From positions 1 through 51,215 of the forward strand of contig JAQBUE010000012.1 in the NCBI GenBank assembly GCA_027624045.1: a stretch of 51,215 bases of DNA. The letters run 5' to 3'. The notes under the pieces were generated by a model. It had not been told where the DNA came from. It did no database searches and worked only from the letters and a program-made list of their open reading frames with translations. Positions within the stretch are counted from its first letter, which is position 1. Each line of letters begins with the position of its first letter. This document shows, one piece after another, positions 40,854 through 50,072 of this stretch. Made by a program: the position numbers and the translations under genes. This DNA is from Acidobacteriota bacterium (lineage in GTDB: Bacteria > Acidobacteriota > Terriglobia > Bryobacterales > UBA6623).

Positions 40854-41570
40854 ATGTCTTCGACAACTGCGACTCTGCGAGCACGTGTGATGGCGGGGCG
40901 ACTCAACGATTGGCAGACATACCATGAGTGGGTCGAACACCGCATCGAGGCCGGAATGACGGTCTTGGAGGTTGGCTGCGGGCGGGGCGATATTGCCCCC
41001 TTTCCGTGGCGGCGCTACCCTGACATCCGCCTCGTGGGTCTTGATCCGGACCCGAGCGCGGAAGCAAATCCGCAGCTGTCTGAGTTTGTTTCGCTCAATG
41101 GCGGCCCGTGGCAGGTGCCGGCCGATTCCATCGATCTGGTTATCTGCCGGTATGTTCTGGAACACGTGGCCGAACGAGAGAACTTCTTCGCGAATCTGCG
41201 ACGCGTTACCAAGACGGGCGGCCGGTTCGTCTTTCTGACGCCCAACCTGCGCCACCCGGCCATTCTGGCATCAAGCATCCTGCCTGTTTCCTGGAAGAGG
41301 CGAACCCTGCGGCTGACGATGGGCGTGGACGAAGATGACATCTTCCCGACGCATTACCGCATGAACAGCGAGAGCATTCTGCGATCACTGGCGGGCCGCT
41401 GGGGCTTCGGCGTCGAGCGGCTCATGACTCGCGAGTTCGAGCCCTGCAAGTACCTTGATCGGTTTAGCTTCGGCTTCGCTGCCTTCTACACTTACTTTCA
41501 ACTGATGTCCGCCGGCACCCTCGGCCGCCTTTTCGGAGCCAGCATCCTGGGCGAATTCCGCAAACTCTAG
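40854..41570 (+). CDS. Class I SAM-dependent methyltransferase
   Basis: A 238-residue protein with SAM motif I VLEVGCGRGDIAP, an acidic residue at the end of beta-2 (VGLDPDPSA), DLVICRYVLEHV (motif for class I post-I/II), and RVTKTGGRFVFLTPNLRHP. It resembles Methyltransf_11/Ubie-type enzymes that act on small molecules or glycans. Its head-to-head place beside a Wzt-like ATPase gene suggests surface polysaccharide methylation, but this is inference. The C-terminal third has hydrophobic segments (FGFAAFYTYFQLM). Confidence 0.8.
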   Translation: MSSTTATLRARVMAGRLNDWQTYHEWVEHRIEAGMTVLEVGCGRGDIAPFPWRRYPDIRLVGLDPDPSAEANPQLSEFVSLNGGPWQVPADSIDLVICRYVLEHVAERENFFANLRRVTKTGGRFVFLTPNLRHPAILASSILPVSWKRRTLRLTMGVDEDDIFPTHYRMNSESILRSLAGRWGFGVERLMTREFEPCKYLDRFSFGFAAFYTYFQLMSAGTLGRLFGASILGEFRKL

Positions 41571-41633
41571 CAGACACTCCTGGGACAATCACTTGAGTCA
41601 ATGCGACTCTTTTGCCTTTGTTAGTCTGAGTTC

Positions 41634-42545
41634 GTGCAAGCGCCTGATCCCCTTTTGGACCGCGCAGCCTTGGAGCGCCTCGAACGCCTCGCCATCCGCT
41701 GGCAGCAGTCGTTTCAGGGCTTGCTCGGCGGCAATAACCTCTCGCGCTACGCGGGTGCCGGGCACGAGTTTCTCGATCATCGCCACTTCCAGCAGGGCGA
41801 CGATTTGCGCTCCGTCAACTGGCGCGCCTATTTGCGGCTGGGGCGGCTCTATCTCAAGATGTTTCGCACCGAGCCCCGCACGCCCGTTCGGCTGCTGATC
41901 GACACCAGCGAATCCATGGCCTGTGGTGTTTCGGTTGACGGAACCGGCGAGCCGAAGTTCGCCTATGCTTGCAGACTTGCCGCCGCCCTCTGCTATATCG
42001 GGCTGGTGCGACTCGAGTCGATTGTGATTCAGCCGTTTTCGGACTCGATGGCCGAAAACTACCGCTCGGAGGGCGGGCGTCATCGCTTCGCCGGCGCGTC
42101 TCGTTTCATCAGCCGGCTCTCGACCGGCGGACCTTCGGACTTCGCCTCCGCTGTCCGGCGGTTTTTGGAGAGTTCGCCCGCCGCGGGTCTCACAGTTATC
42201 TTGTCCGACTTCTTGAGCGACGGAAACGAAAAGCGCGCTTTGCAGTATCTTGCCGATTACGGGCACGAACTGATGCTGATCCATATCGCGAGCCCTCAAG
42301 ACGCCGCGCCGAGCGAGCAGGGCGAGTTCGAAATGGTCGACGCCGAGACGGGAGAAGTGCTCAGAATGAGCGTTGATCGATCCGTGATCGACGACTACAT
42401 CAAGGCCTTCGAGGAACACGCACGGGGCATCGAGTATGTCGCGATTCGCAACGGCGGACGGTACATGCGCCTGACGACCGACATGGAGCTGGGAGACGCC
42501 CTGTACGGCGCGCTGATGTCAAGTGGCTCGCTGAGTCTGCACTAG
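41634..42545 (+). CDS. DUF58-family protein
   Basis: A 303-residue protein, GTG start at 41634. The DUF58 signature GHEFLDHRHFQQGDDLRSVNWRAYLRLGRLYLKMF lies at about 43-79. A von Willebrand A-type domain follows with LLIDTSESM (DxSxS at about 89-93). Genes of this family normally sit in operons with a MoxR AAA+ ATPase and vWA membrane proteins. No MoxR gene is present upstream here. The next gene starts 12 nt after the stop. Confidence 0.88.
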   Translation: MQAPDPLLDRAALERLERLAIRWQQSFQGLLGGNNLSRYAGAGHEFLDHRHFQQGDDLRSVNWRAYLRLGRLYLKMFRTEPRTPVRLLIDTSESMACGVSVDGTGEPKFAYACRLAAALCYIGLVRLESIVIQPFSDSMAENYRSEGGRHRFAGASRFISRLSTGGPSDFASAVRRFLESSPAAGLTVILSDFLSDGNEKRALQYLADYGHELMLIHIASPQDAAPSEQGEFEMVDAETGEVLRMSVDRSVIDDYIKAFEEHARGIEYVAIRNGGRYMRLTTDMELGDALYGALMSSGSLSLH

Positions 42546-42557
42546 GGAATACGCCGA

Positions 42558-44594
42558 GTGGAACTGCTGAACCTCACCCTGGCCGAACTTCTCACCGTCG
42601 TCGTCCCGATTGCGGCGGGACTCGTCGCACTCTATTTTTACGATCGTTCCCGGCGCCGCCGAGTCGTATCGACTTTGCGTTTCTGGTCGAGACGGCCGGC
42701 TTACCCGATGAGCACGCGCCGGCGGCGTCTGCAACAGCCATGGTCGCTGCTGCTACAGTTGCTGGCCGCGATCTTCATTCTGCTCGCGATCGCGGATTTG
42801 CGCTTTAGCGGCGGCGGCCGGCAACCGCGCTATCACGTTGTGATCGTCGAGACATCGGCCTGGATGAGCGCTGCCGCTGATGCGGCTGGGGGCGGCACGC
42901 TGCTCGATCTTGCACGCCGCCGGGCAGTGGCTTTCCTTGACGCGCTACCCGCGGATGATCTGGTACTTCTCATTCGGGGCGATGGCAACCCGATGGTCGT
43001 TCAAGGCTTCACCGCCAACCGCGTCGAACTGCGTGCGGCATTCGATTCGCTGCAAGCGAGCTGGACCGCCGCCAATACAGGCGACGCGCTTGAGCTAGCC
43101 AAGAGCGCTCTGCGTCTGACGGCGGCCGGCGAGGCAGCGGGTGATCTGACTGCTTCGAATGCCGTCGGCGAGGTGGCTTACATCGGAAGCGCGCGCGTGC
43201 CGCCGGAGATGCTGGGACGCATCGACACCTCCGACCTACCTCACTTTCGCTACGTCGCCGTGGGCGAGAAGGTCGATGACGTGGGTTTGACGCGAATTAG
43301 CGCCCAGCGTCAACCCGCTGACCCGAAGCGTTGGAGGGTGGTCGCCGCAGTCCACAACCAGCGTGACCGCACTGTGTCAGCGAGCGTCGAGTTTGCGTTC
43401 GAGGGGCGCCGCCTCGGTTACAAGGCCGTCGACATCGCCGCGGAAAGCCGCGCCGAAGTTATCTTTCATTTGGGGACCGAGCAGCCCGGCATCTTGGCGG
43501 CATCACTCGCCGATGACGATCGATTCGCGGGCAACAACCGCGCCCAACTCGAACTGCCGGGCCTTGAACGCCAAACCGTCCACGTTACGACGACCCGTGC
43601 TTCCCTTTGGAAACCGTTTTTTGAGGCAACGCCGATGGTGCAGGCTGATTTCTCAGCCGCCAGCGATGGCGAGCAAGGTCCCTTGCGCATCTTCGACGGC
43701 CTGGCGCCGGCGTCGCGGCCCGCCGGCATTTACGTGCGGCCTCTGCCGGACAGCTCGCCCATCAGGGTTGTTCGCTCCGTCGGGAGAACCCGTGTCACGG
43801 CCTGGGCATCGAATCACGCTATCGGTCAGGGGTTGCGGAGCCGCGACTTCGAGCTCAAGGAAACGCTCATTCTCGAAGCCGGACCTGAAGACGTTGTTAT
43901 CGCCGAGTGCGAGCAGGGTCCTGTGATCGTCGCCCGCGAGAGCGGCGGCGAGAAGACCGTCGTTTACGGCTTCGACCCGTTGGCGTCGGCCGTCGCGAAC
44001 CAGCTTGTCACCCCGCTGCTGCTGGCCAATACCCTGCGCTGGTTTGGCCCGAATCTGTTTCTGAGCCGTGAGGTGCTCGCCGGGCCGCCCGGCTTGGTCG
44101 AGACAGCGGTGAGTGTGGAGGATGAGCGAGAGATCAGCGTCGTTTCCGCTGAAGATCCCAACTTGCCGTGGTCGCTCGAAAAAAACCGCTTACGATTCTT
44201 CATGCCTGTGCCGGGGAACGTGCGGGTGCGAACACCATTTCGCGAGTCGAGTTGGAGCCTGACTCTTCCCGAACTCGGCTCGGCGCGCTGGGAGATCCCG
44301 GAGAACGCGCTGCTCGGAGTGCCGCCGTCTTCAAACGCTGTCACAAGTTTGCGCTTTCCGTTGTGGCCCTGGCTGGCGCTGCTGGCCGTGATTTGCTGGC
44401 TGATCGACTGGTTCTACTATGGGCGCATGTCGCCGCCGCGTTCGGGGTCGGCCTCGCCGAGACCAACCCAGGGCTTCGAATCGCGTACGCTGGGCGACCT
44501 TGCCGTCAATGGTTCCAAGACCCCAAGCTACGAAACCGCCGAAGTTGGGCCTGCTGAAGTTGGCCCCGCCGTTGGTAAAGGGGGCGCGCGGTGA
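42558..44594 (+). CDS. BatA-like membrane protein with a degenerate vWA domain
   Basis: A 678-residue protein (GTG start). Two N-terminal membrane segments (about 8-26 and 64-80) flank the short BatA N-terminal domain (STLRFWSRRPAYPMSTRRRRLQQPWSLLLQLL). A vWA domain follows whose metal site reads VIVETSAWMSA, so the DxSxS motif is not intact. The long middle is beta-rich, and a membrane segment lies near residue 600 (LWPWLALLAVICWLIDWFYYG). Family members help assemble or stabilise envelope complexes with MoxR ATPases; the target is unknown. Its stop overlaps the GTG of the next gene (GTGA). Confidence 0.82.
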   Translation: MELLNLTLAELLTVVVPIAAGLVALYFYDRSRRRRVVSTLRFWSRRPAYPMSTRRRRLQQPWSLLLQLLAAIFILLAIADLRFSGGGRQPRYHVVIVETSAWMSAAADAAGGGTLLDLARRRAVAFLDALPADDLVLLIRGDGNPMVVQGFTANRVELRAAFDSLQASWTAANTGDALELAKSALRLTAAGEAAGDLTASNAVGEVAYIGSARVPPEMLGRIDTSDLPHFRYVAVGEKVDDVGLTRISAQRQPADPKRWRVVAAVHNQRDRTVSASVEFAFEGRRLGYKAVDIAAESRAEVIFHLGTEQPGILAASLADDDRFAGNNRAQLELPGLERQTVHVTTTRASLWKPFFEATPMVQADFSAASDGEQGPLRIFDGLAPASRPAGIYVRPLPDSSPIRVVRSVGRTRVTAWASNHAIGQGLRSRDFELKETLILEAGPEDVVIAECEQGPVIVARESGGEKTVVYGFDPLASAVANQLVTPLLLANTLRWFGPNLFLSREVLAGPPGLVETAVSVEDEREISVVSAEDPNLPWSLEKNRLRFFMPVPGNVRVRTPFRESSWSLTLPELGSARWEIPENALLGVPPSSNAVTSLRFPLWPWLALLAVICWLIDWFYYGRMSPPRSGSASPRPTQGFESRTLGDLAVNGSKTPSYETAEVGPAEVGPAVGKGGAR

Positions 44595-47071
44595 CGTTGG
44601 AATCCCCCTGGCTGCTGACGCTGCTTTTGCTTCCCGCCGTGTGGACGGTCTGGGAGTGGCGGCAGACCTACCGCCGCGCCGCGCTCATTTTGAAGGCGCT
44701 GTGCTTTGCGCTCGTCATCGTGGCGCTGTGCGAACCTCGCTTGCGAGTCTTTGAAAGCAAGGTGGCCCTGACAGCCTTGATCGATCAATCCGGCAGCATC
44801 AGCGGCGAGTCGAGGAGGCGCGTTGACGAAATGGTCGACGCCTTGCGCGACGTTCGCGAAAATCATCAACTGCAAGTCATCCCTTTCGACGAGACAACCC
44901 GTTTTGGAAAGCGCGGCAGCGAACCGCGAGACGGCGAGACGGCGGCCACGAACCTGGAAGTGGCCATCCGCAATGCGATCGGCACGTTCCCGTTAGGGCG
45001 CGTTCCGCGCATCGCGCTGATCTCGGACGGTAAAGCGACCTTCGGCTCGGTTGAACGCGCCGCCTATCAAGCCCGCACGCTGGGAATCCCGATTGACACA
45101 TTCCCTCTGGCGGGCAACGTCGCGCCGGAATTGCACATCATCGCCGTCACCGCGCCGGTGCAAGCGTTCTCGGGTGAAAGTGTCCCCATCGAAATCGAGG
45201 TCGGCAGCTCCCGGGCAACGACCGGATCGGTGCAACTGATGGCCGAAGGCCGCGTGATCGGCCGATCGGATGTCCAGCTCACCGCCGGCGTCAATCTTGT
45301 TCATGCCCGTGCTCGCGTCGAGACGGAAGGCGCCACGTTGCTCTCGGGGATCGTAGCCGCGCCGCAGATGGGAGAAGTTCACTTCGAACATGCCATCACG
45401 TTCGAGCATCCTCGCGCGCTGCTGGTCTCCGGCGATGCGCCGGATAACGAAGTACACCTGCGCCAGGTACTCACTGCGGCCGGGTTCGATGTCGAGAGAT
45501 CCTCGGAGCCGGCTGATTCCAACTTCGGCCGCTTTTCTCTCGTCGTCATCAACAACTTCGATGTCGAAGCCTGGCCGCCACGGCTGAAAGAGCTTCTGGC
45601 GAACTTCGTGGAAGGTGGCGGCGGTTTGTTATTTATCGCCGGCGAAAAGAACCTCTACGTGGAAGCTCGCGACGACACGGCCGACCCCTTTTGGCGCATG
45701 ATGCCCGCCACGCTTGCTCCGCCGCGCACGCCCGAGGGTACCTCCGTCGTGCTCGTGGTCGACAAGTCGTCATCGATGGAGGGCAAGAAGATGCAACTGG
45801 CGCGGCAGTCCGCTATCGGAGTCGTAGACAACCTGCGGCCGATCGACCGCGTCGGCGTGCTGGTCTTCGACAACTCGTTTCAATGGGCCATCCCGCTTCG
45901 CGTCAATAGCGAGCCTGAAGTCTTGAAGCAACTCATCACCGGCATCATCGCCGACGGCGGCACACAGATTGCTCCGGCGCTCCAGGAAGCGTTCCAACAG
46001 ATTCGGGAAACCGACTCGGTCTACAAACACATCCTGCTACTCACCGACGGAATTTCCGAAGAGGGTGACAGTATCACATTGGCCCGCGAAGCGGCCAAGC
46101 TGCAGATCACGATCTCAACCGTCGGTCTCGGGCAGGATGTCAACCGCGCCTATCTGGAGCGCGTCGCCTCCACCGCTGAAGGGCGTTCCTATTTTCTGAT
46201 TGACGTTTCCGGACTGGAGCAGATCGTTCTGCGCGACGTCATGGAGCACACCGGCTCATCGATCATGGAAACCTCCGTGACGCCTGATATCACCGGGTCG
46301 GCCGAGATTCTCGAAGGTGTTTCCCTGGGCCAAGCGGGAGCGCTTCTTGGTTGGGTGAAGTTCGACGCGAAGGCGAGCGCCGAAACCCTGCTCACCATTG
46401 GGGAAGAGGAAGAGAAGGATCCTCTTCTCGTTCGATGGCAGTATGGCTTGGGCCGCTCGGCCGTGTTCGCCTCCGACGCCAAATCGCGCTGGGCAAAGAA
46501 CTGGGTCGATAAACCCGCCTTCGACCGCTTCTGGACCAACCTGCTGCGCGATGTGCTGCCACGTTCGGCGGCCACCGAAGCCAGCGCGCGCTATGAAAGC
46601 TCGTCCGACGAAATTGTCGTCCGCTACCGGGTGAGCGAGCGAAACGCCGCCGCGATCCCCGACGAGTTGCCGAATCTTTACGTGCTCGGTCCCTCGGGAT
46701 TCCGCCGCTCGGTTCCGCTGCGGCGCGTGGGCACTGACGAATTCGAAGCCCGCGCCCCGGTCGAGAATCGTTTCGGGCTGTTCCGGCTGCGCGCCGCGTC
46801 CGACGTCGAAACCTTCCCGGAGATTGCCTACTACCGCGCAAACTCTGAACTCACCGAGTACGGCTCCGACGAACACCTGCTCGCGAAAATTTCCCAGTGG
46901 ACCGGAGGACGGTTCCAGCCCGACATCGCCTCGGCCTTCGACTCCGGGGGTAAGTCGATCATGACCGCCATGAACTTCTGGCCCGGGCTCCTCGTTCTGG
47001 CGTTGCTGCTGAGCTTGGTGGAACTGGTAGGGCGCAAAGGCTGGCTCCCCTGGCTGGCCCGCTGGGTGTAA
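44591..47071 (+). CDS. Large membrane protein with two vWA domains
   Basis: An 826-residue protein. Membrane segments at about 7-22 and 33-47 lead into a first vWA domain with an intact MIDAS (D65-Q-S-G-S). A CARDB-like beta region and a glutamine-amidotransferase-like part (ALLVSGDAPDNEVHLRQVL...GGGLLFIAG) follow. A second vWA domain (VVDKSSSMEGKKM at about 395) comes next, and a final membrane segment lies near the C-terminus. This architecture is common in MoxR-linked operons of Acidobacteria and Planctomycetes. Part of its 3' end is duplicated at 48521-48626, beyond the M20 gene. Confidence 0.85.
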   Translation: MTLESPWLLTLLLLPAVWTVWEWRQTYRRAALILKALCFALVIVALCEPRLRVFESKVALTALIDQSGSISGESRRRVDEMVDALRDVRENHQLQVIPFDETTRFGKRGSEPRDGETAATNLEVAIRNAIGTFPLGRVPRIALISDGKATFGSVERAAYQARTLGIPIDTFPLAGNVAPELHIIAVTAPVQAFSGESVPIEIEVGSSRATTGSVQLMAEGRVIGRSDVQLTAGVNLVHARARVETEGATLLSGIVAAPQMGEVHFEHAITFEHPRALLVSGDAPDNEVHLRQVLTAAGFDVERSSEPADSNFGRFSLVVINNFDVEAWPPRLKELLANFVEGGGGLLFIAGEKNLYVEARDDTADPFWRMMPATLAPPRTPEGTSVVLVVDKSSSMEGKKMQLARQSAIGVVDNLRPIDRVGVLVFDNSFQWAIPLRVNSEPEVLKQLITGIIADGGTQIAPALQEAFQQIRETDSVYKHILLLTDGISEEGDSITLAREAAKLQITISTVGLGQDVNRAYLERVASTAEGRSYFLIDVSGLEQIVLRDVMEHTGSSIMETSVTPDITGSAEILEGVSLGQAGALLGWVKFDAKASAETLLTIGEEEEKDPLLVRWQYGLGRSAVFASDAKSRWAKNWVDKPAFDRFWTNLLRDVLPRSAATEASARYESSSDEIVVRYRVSERNAAAIPDELPNLYVLGPSGFRRSVPLRRVGTDEFEARAPVENRFGLFRLRAASDVETFPEIAYYRANSELTEYGSDEHLLAKISQWTGGRFQPDIASAFDSGGKSIMTAMNFWPGLLVLALLLSLVELVGRKGWLPWLARWV

Positions 47072-47078
47072 CCGGCAC
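46970..47078. repeat. Duplicated 3' end of the vWA gene, original copy
   Basis: The last about 100 bp of the vWA gene, including GCTGCTGAGCTTGGTGGAAC and TGGCTGGCCCGCTGGGTG, recur in diverged form at 48521-48626 in the same orientation. The M20 gene lies between the two copies. Confidence 0.7.
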
Positions 47079-47255
47079 TTCCTCTTCTGTTGCTTGCCCA
47101 TTCACTTCTCCTCTCGCTGAAGTGTCGCGTCCATCCCTTGAGACTCCTGGACGTGCAGGAAGTGAACTTCGCAGGGGCTGTTCTCGTATTGAGATTCGGG
47201 CAAGTAATCCTCGCTCCTCCCATGTGGAGGGCCTTGGACGGAAGTCGGTAGCTCA

Positions 47256-48524
47256 ATGATCTCTCTGTCAAATCCGCGGACCTTCAGCGTTACCCTGATC
47301 ACAGTCCAATTCTTAGCCGCGTCGTTGACCGGCCAGGGTTTGCGGCCACTCTTGGGCGACGTAAAACATCAGATCGCCGCCAGTCGGGACGATTTGATAG
47401 CGGTACGCCGGGATATCCATCGCCATCCTGAGGTATCGGGCCACGAAGAGCGCACTGCCCGCATGGTCGCGGATCGGCTCAACGCGCTGGGATTGGACGT
47501 TCGAGCAGGCGTAGGTGGCTACGGGGTCGTCGGGGTGTTGCAGGGGCAGCGGCCCGGTCCGGTCGTCGCGTTTCGAGCCGACATGGACGCCGTCCGGTCC
47601 AACGCGCCTGATCCCGTAGAGTTTCGATCAGTGATTCCGGGAGTGCGGCACATATGCGGCCACGACATTCACACCACCATTGGGCTTGCACTCGCTGAGG
47701 GTTTTGCCGCCGTACGACAACGACTGGCCGGGACGATCGTGTTTGTTTTCCAGCCAGCCGAAGAAAGCGCCAGCGGTGCCCGCGCCATGATCGCGGACGG
47801 CGTGTTCCGGGAGCTGATGCCCGCGGCAATCTTCGCCTATCACACAGCACCGCTCAGCGTCGGGCAGCTAGCGACTGCACCGGAGACCATGATGGCCAGT
47901 CGCGACCGCGTTCAGGTCACGCTCGCCGGCAGCGGCGATTTAGAGGGCGCCGCACGGGAAGTCAGCAGGCGGATCCAAAGCGTGGGTACGATTACACCGC
48001 AACAGGCCGTGATGCCGGCGCCACCGGGTTTCGTCTTCGCCGAGGTCGGTGAGCCATCGCAGGCGGAGGCGGGCGCTTTCACTGTGTCGGCTTGGATCAC
48101 GACCGCGAATTCCGGTACCCGAGCCCGAACCAGGCAGGAGATCGAAGGGCAGTTGGCAGAGGTGAAGCGCGACGGTGTGACATTGAGCATCGACTATCAG
48201 GAGAGATTTATTGCCGGGGTTACGAACGACCCCGAGCTTGTCCGGGAGGCGACCGCAAGCGCCGGTTCGGTCATTGGGACGGAGGCAATTCTCGACATGG
48301 ACGGCGTGTTTCCCGCCTATAGTGAGGACTTCGGCTCCTTTCAGGATGTGGTCCCCGGCGTGATGTTCTTGCTTGGTGTCTCCAATCCCGAGAAGGGCTG
48401 GGTTGGTATGCCTCATAGCCCCGGTTATGTGGCGGACGAGGAGTCGATCTTCATCGGGGCCGAGGCCATGGCTGCGATCCTGCTCGACCAACTCGTGGGC
48501 GGCGAGTCGATCGCGTCGCCATGA
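47256..48524 (+). CDS. M20-family amidohydrolase/peptidase, probably exported
   Basis: A 422-residue protein with a signal-like N-terminus (MISLSNPRTFSVTLITVQFLAASLTGQG). Metal-site elements of the M20D/N-acyl-amino-acid amidohydrolase group are clear: FRADMDAV, HICGHDIHTT (two His ligands), QPAEESASGA and MPHSPGYVADEES. It should hydrolyse an N-acyl or peptide bond of an amino-acid derivative, with two zinc or manganese ions. The ribosome site is weak, and the start is chosen for the signal peptide. It is bracketed by a diverged duplication of the vWA gene's 3' end, so it may be an insertion relative to an ancestral order. Confidence 0.85.
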   Translation: MISLSNPRTFSVTLITVQFLAASLTGQGLRPLLGDVKHQIAASRDDLIAVRRDIHRHPEVSGHEERTARMVADRLNALGLDVRAGVGGYGVVGVLQGQRPGPVVAFRADMDAVRSNAPDPVEFRSVIPGVRHICGHDIHTTIGLALAEGFAAVRQRLAGTIVFVFQPAEESASGARAMIADGVFRELMPAAIFAYHTAPLSVGQLATAPETMMASRDRVQVTLAGSGDLEGAAREVSRRIQSVGTITPQQAVMPAPPGFVFAEVGEPSQAEAGAFTVSAWITTANSGTRARTRQEIEGQLAEVKRDGVTLSIDYQERFIAGVTNDPELVREATASAGSVIGTEAILDMDGVFPAYSEDFGSFQDVVPGVMFLLGVSNPEKGWVGMPHSPGYVADEESIFIGAEAMAAILLDQLVGGESIASP

Positions 48525-48626
48525 CCTTTGGCCGGGACCGCTCGCTCTCGCGCTGCTGCTGAGCTTGGTGGAACTGGTAGGGCGCAAGGCTGGCTGCCCT
48601 GGCTGGCCCGCTGGGTGCAATGGGCA
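48521..48626. repeat. Diverged duplicate of the vWA gene 3' end
   Basis: Matches 46970-47078. Both copies share GCTGCTGAGCTTGGTGGAAC, then TGGTAGGGCGCAA, then GGCTGGCCCGCTGGGTG. The copy has one-base gaps, so it no longer encodes LVELVGRKGWLPWLARWV in a single frame with a stop. It begins at the M20 stop codon and ends about 40 bp before the flavoprotein gene. Confidence 0.75.
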
Positions 48627-48668
48627 CGTCACTATTATGAGTGTCGGCATGGATTTCGGCCTCGCTCT

Positions 48669-49901
48669 ATGAACCCTCCCGAGACCCATCCCATCGTGAT
48701 CGTCGGGGCTGGCGCCGCCGGCCTGCTCGCCGGGATCTTCGCGGGGCGGTCCGGCACGCCGGCGCTACTGCTGGAGACGCGGCCGCAGCCTGGCGCCAAG
48801 ATCCGCGTGAGTGGGGGCGGCCGCTGCAACGTGCTCCCGTCCATCGCGGAACTGGCGGACTTCCACACAGCCGGTTCCCCCCGGTCCATGCGCAACATGC
48901 TGTTCTCCTGGCCGCTGCGGGAGGTCCGCGAGTTCTTCGAGCGCGATCTGCGCATCCCCCTGAAGGTGGAGGACAGCGGCAAGGTGTTTCCCGTCAGCGA
49001 CCGCTCCAAGGACATCGTCGATGCTCTGCTCCGCGCCTGCCACGAGAGCGGGAGCCGCATCCGCGCCCCGTTCCGTGTCTCCTCCGTGCGCGCGGACGAA
49101 CGCGCGGGGACCGGTTTCCTCATCGCCGGGAACGACGGCACGCGGCTGCGCGCGGAACGCCTCATCCTGGCCACCGGCGGCCTCTCCCTCCCGAAGACCG
49201 GGAGCGATGGCGCGGGTCTCCGCTTCGCCAAGGCGATGGGGCACACGATCGTTCCGCTGCATCCCGCGTTGGTGCCGCTCCTCACCCAGGATGCCGCCTG
49301 GCATGAACTGGCCGGCGTCAGCGTCGACGTCGAGATCACCGCGGAGCGGGACGGGCGCGCGGCGGGCCGCCACCCGGGAAGCTTGCTCGTGACCCACCGC
49401 GGCTTCAGCGGCCCTGCGATCCTGGATGCCAGCTACCGGCTGACGGGAGGTGCCGAACCACCCACCGAACTCCGCGTGCACTGGGGCGACGTCCCGGATT
49501 GGGATAAGGAACTCCGCGCCGGGGGGCCTGCGACCGTCGGGTCGACGCTCCGCCGCCATCTGCCGCGCCGGCTCGTCACGCGGCTCTGCGACGTGGCGGG
49601 CGTCTCCACGGAGCAGCGCCTCAGTGAACTGCCGCGCGACGACCGGCGGCGCCTTGTCGAAGCGCTCGCGCACTACCGGCTGCCCGTCTCCGGGAACGAG
49701 GGCTACGGCATCGCCGAGGTCACGGCCGGCGGCATCGCGATCGCGGAGATCCATCCCGCCACGATGGAAAGCCGCAAGGTGCCCGGGCTCTTCCTGTGCG
49801 GAGAGATCGTCGACGTGACGGGACGTCTGGGCGGATTCAACTTCCTCTGGGCCTGGGTGAGCGGCCGCCGCGCGGGCGAGGCCGCCGCCCGGACCCGCTG
49901 A
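48669..49901 (+). CDS. HI0933/BaiN-family NAD(P)/FAD-dependent oxidoreductase
   Basis: A 410-residue flavoprotein. The FAD-binding motif VIVGAGAAGLLAGIFAGRSG is at the start, then PGAKIRVSGGGRCNVL (the family signature), RLILATGGLSLPKTGSDGAGL, and the C-terminal GIAEVTAGGIAIAEI and GLFLCGEIVDVTGRLGGFNFLWAWVSGRRAGEAAA. This is the HI0933/YhiN/BaiN family; one member reduces bile acid intermediates, and most have unknown substrates. The start at ATG 48669 has no clear ribosome site. Codon use looks much more GC-rich at third positions than in its neighbours, which suggests recent transfer. Confidence 0.9.
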   Translation: MNPPETHPIVIVGAGAAGLLAGIFAGRSGTPALLLETRPQPGAKIRVSGGGRCNVLPSIAELADFHTAGSPRSMRNMLFSWPLREVREFFERDLRIPLKVEDSGKVFPVSDRSKDIVDALLRACHESGSRIRAPFRVSSVRADERAGTGFLIAGNDGTRLRAERLILATGGLSLPKTGSDGAGLRFAKAMGHTIVPLHPALVPLLTQDAAWHELAGVSVDVEITAERDGRAAGRHPGSLLVTHRGFSGPAILDASYRLTGGAEPPTELRVHWGDVPDWDKELRAGGPATVGSTLRRHLPRRLVTRLCDVAGVSTEQRLSELPRDDRRRLVEALAHYRLPVSGNEGYGIAEVTAGGIAIAEIHPATMESRKVPGLFLCGEIVDVTGRLGGFNFLWAWVSGRRAGEAAARTR

Positions 49902-50072
49902 ACCTCATCCCGAGCGGACGCCGCCCGGAGGGGCTGCCGCGACGGGCGTCCGCGTGCGGTCACTACCGATTACGCCTGACGCCCTCAAACAAGCATAGAG
50001 CGCCCCGTGTGGTTTCCTGCGTTGTGCAGTACAATCTTGGCCTAGCCTTTCGACTCGGCCGAGGAGCCCGCA

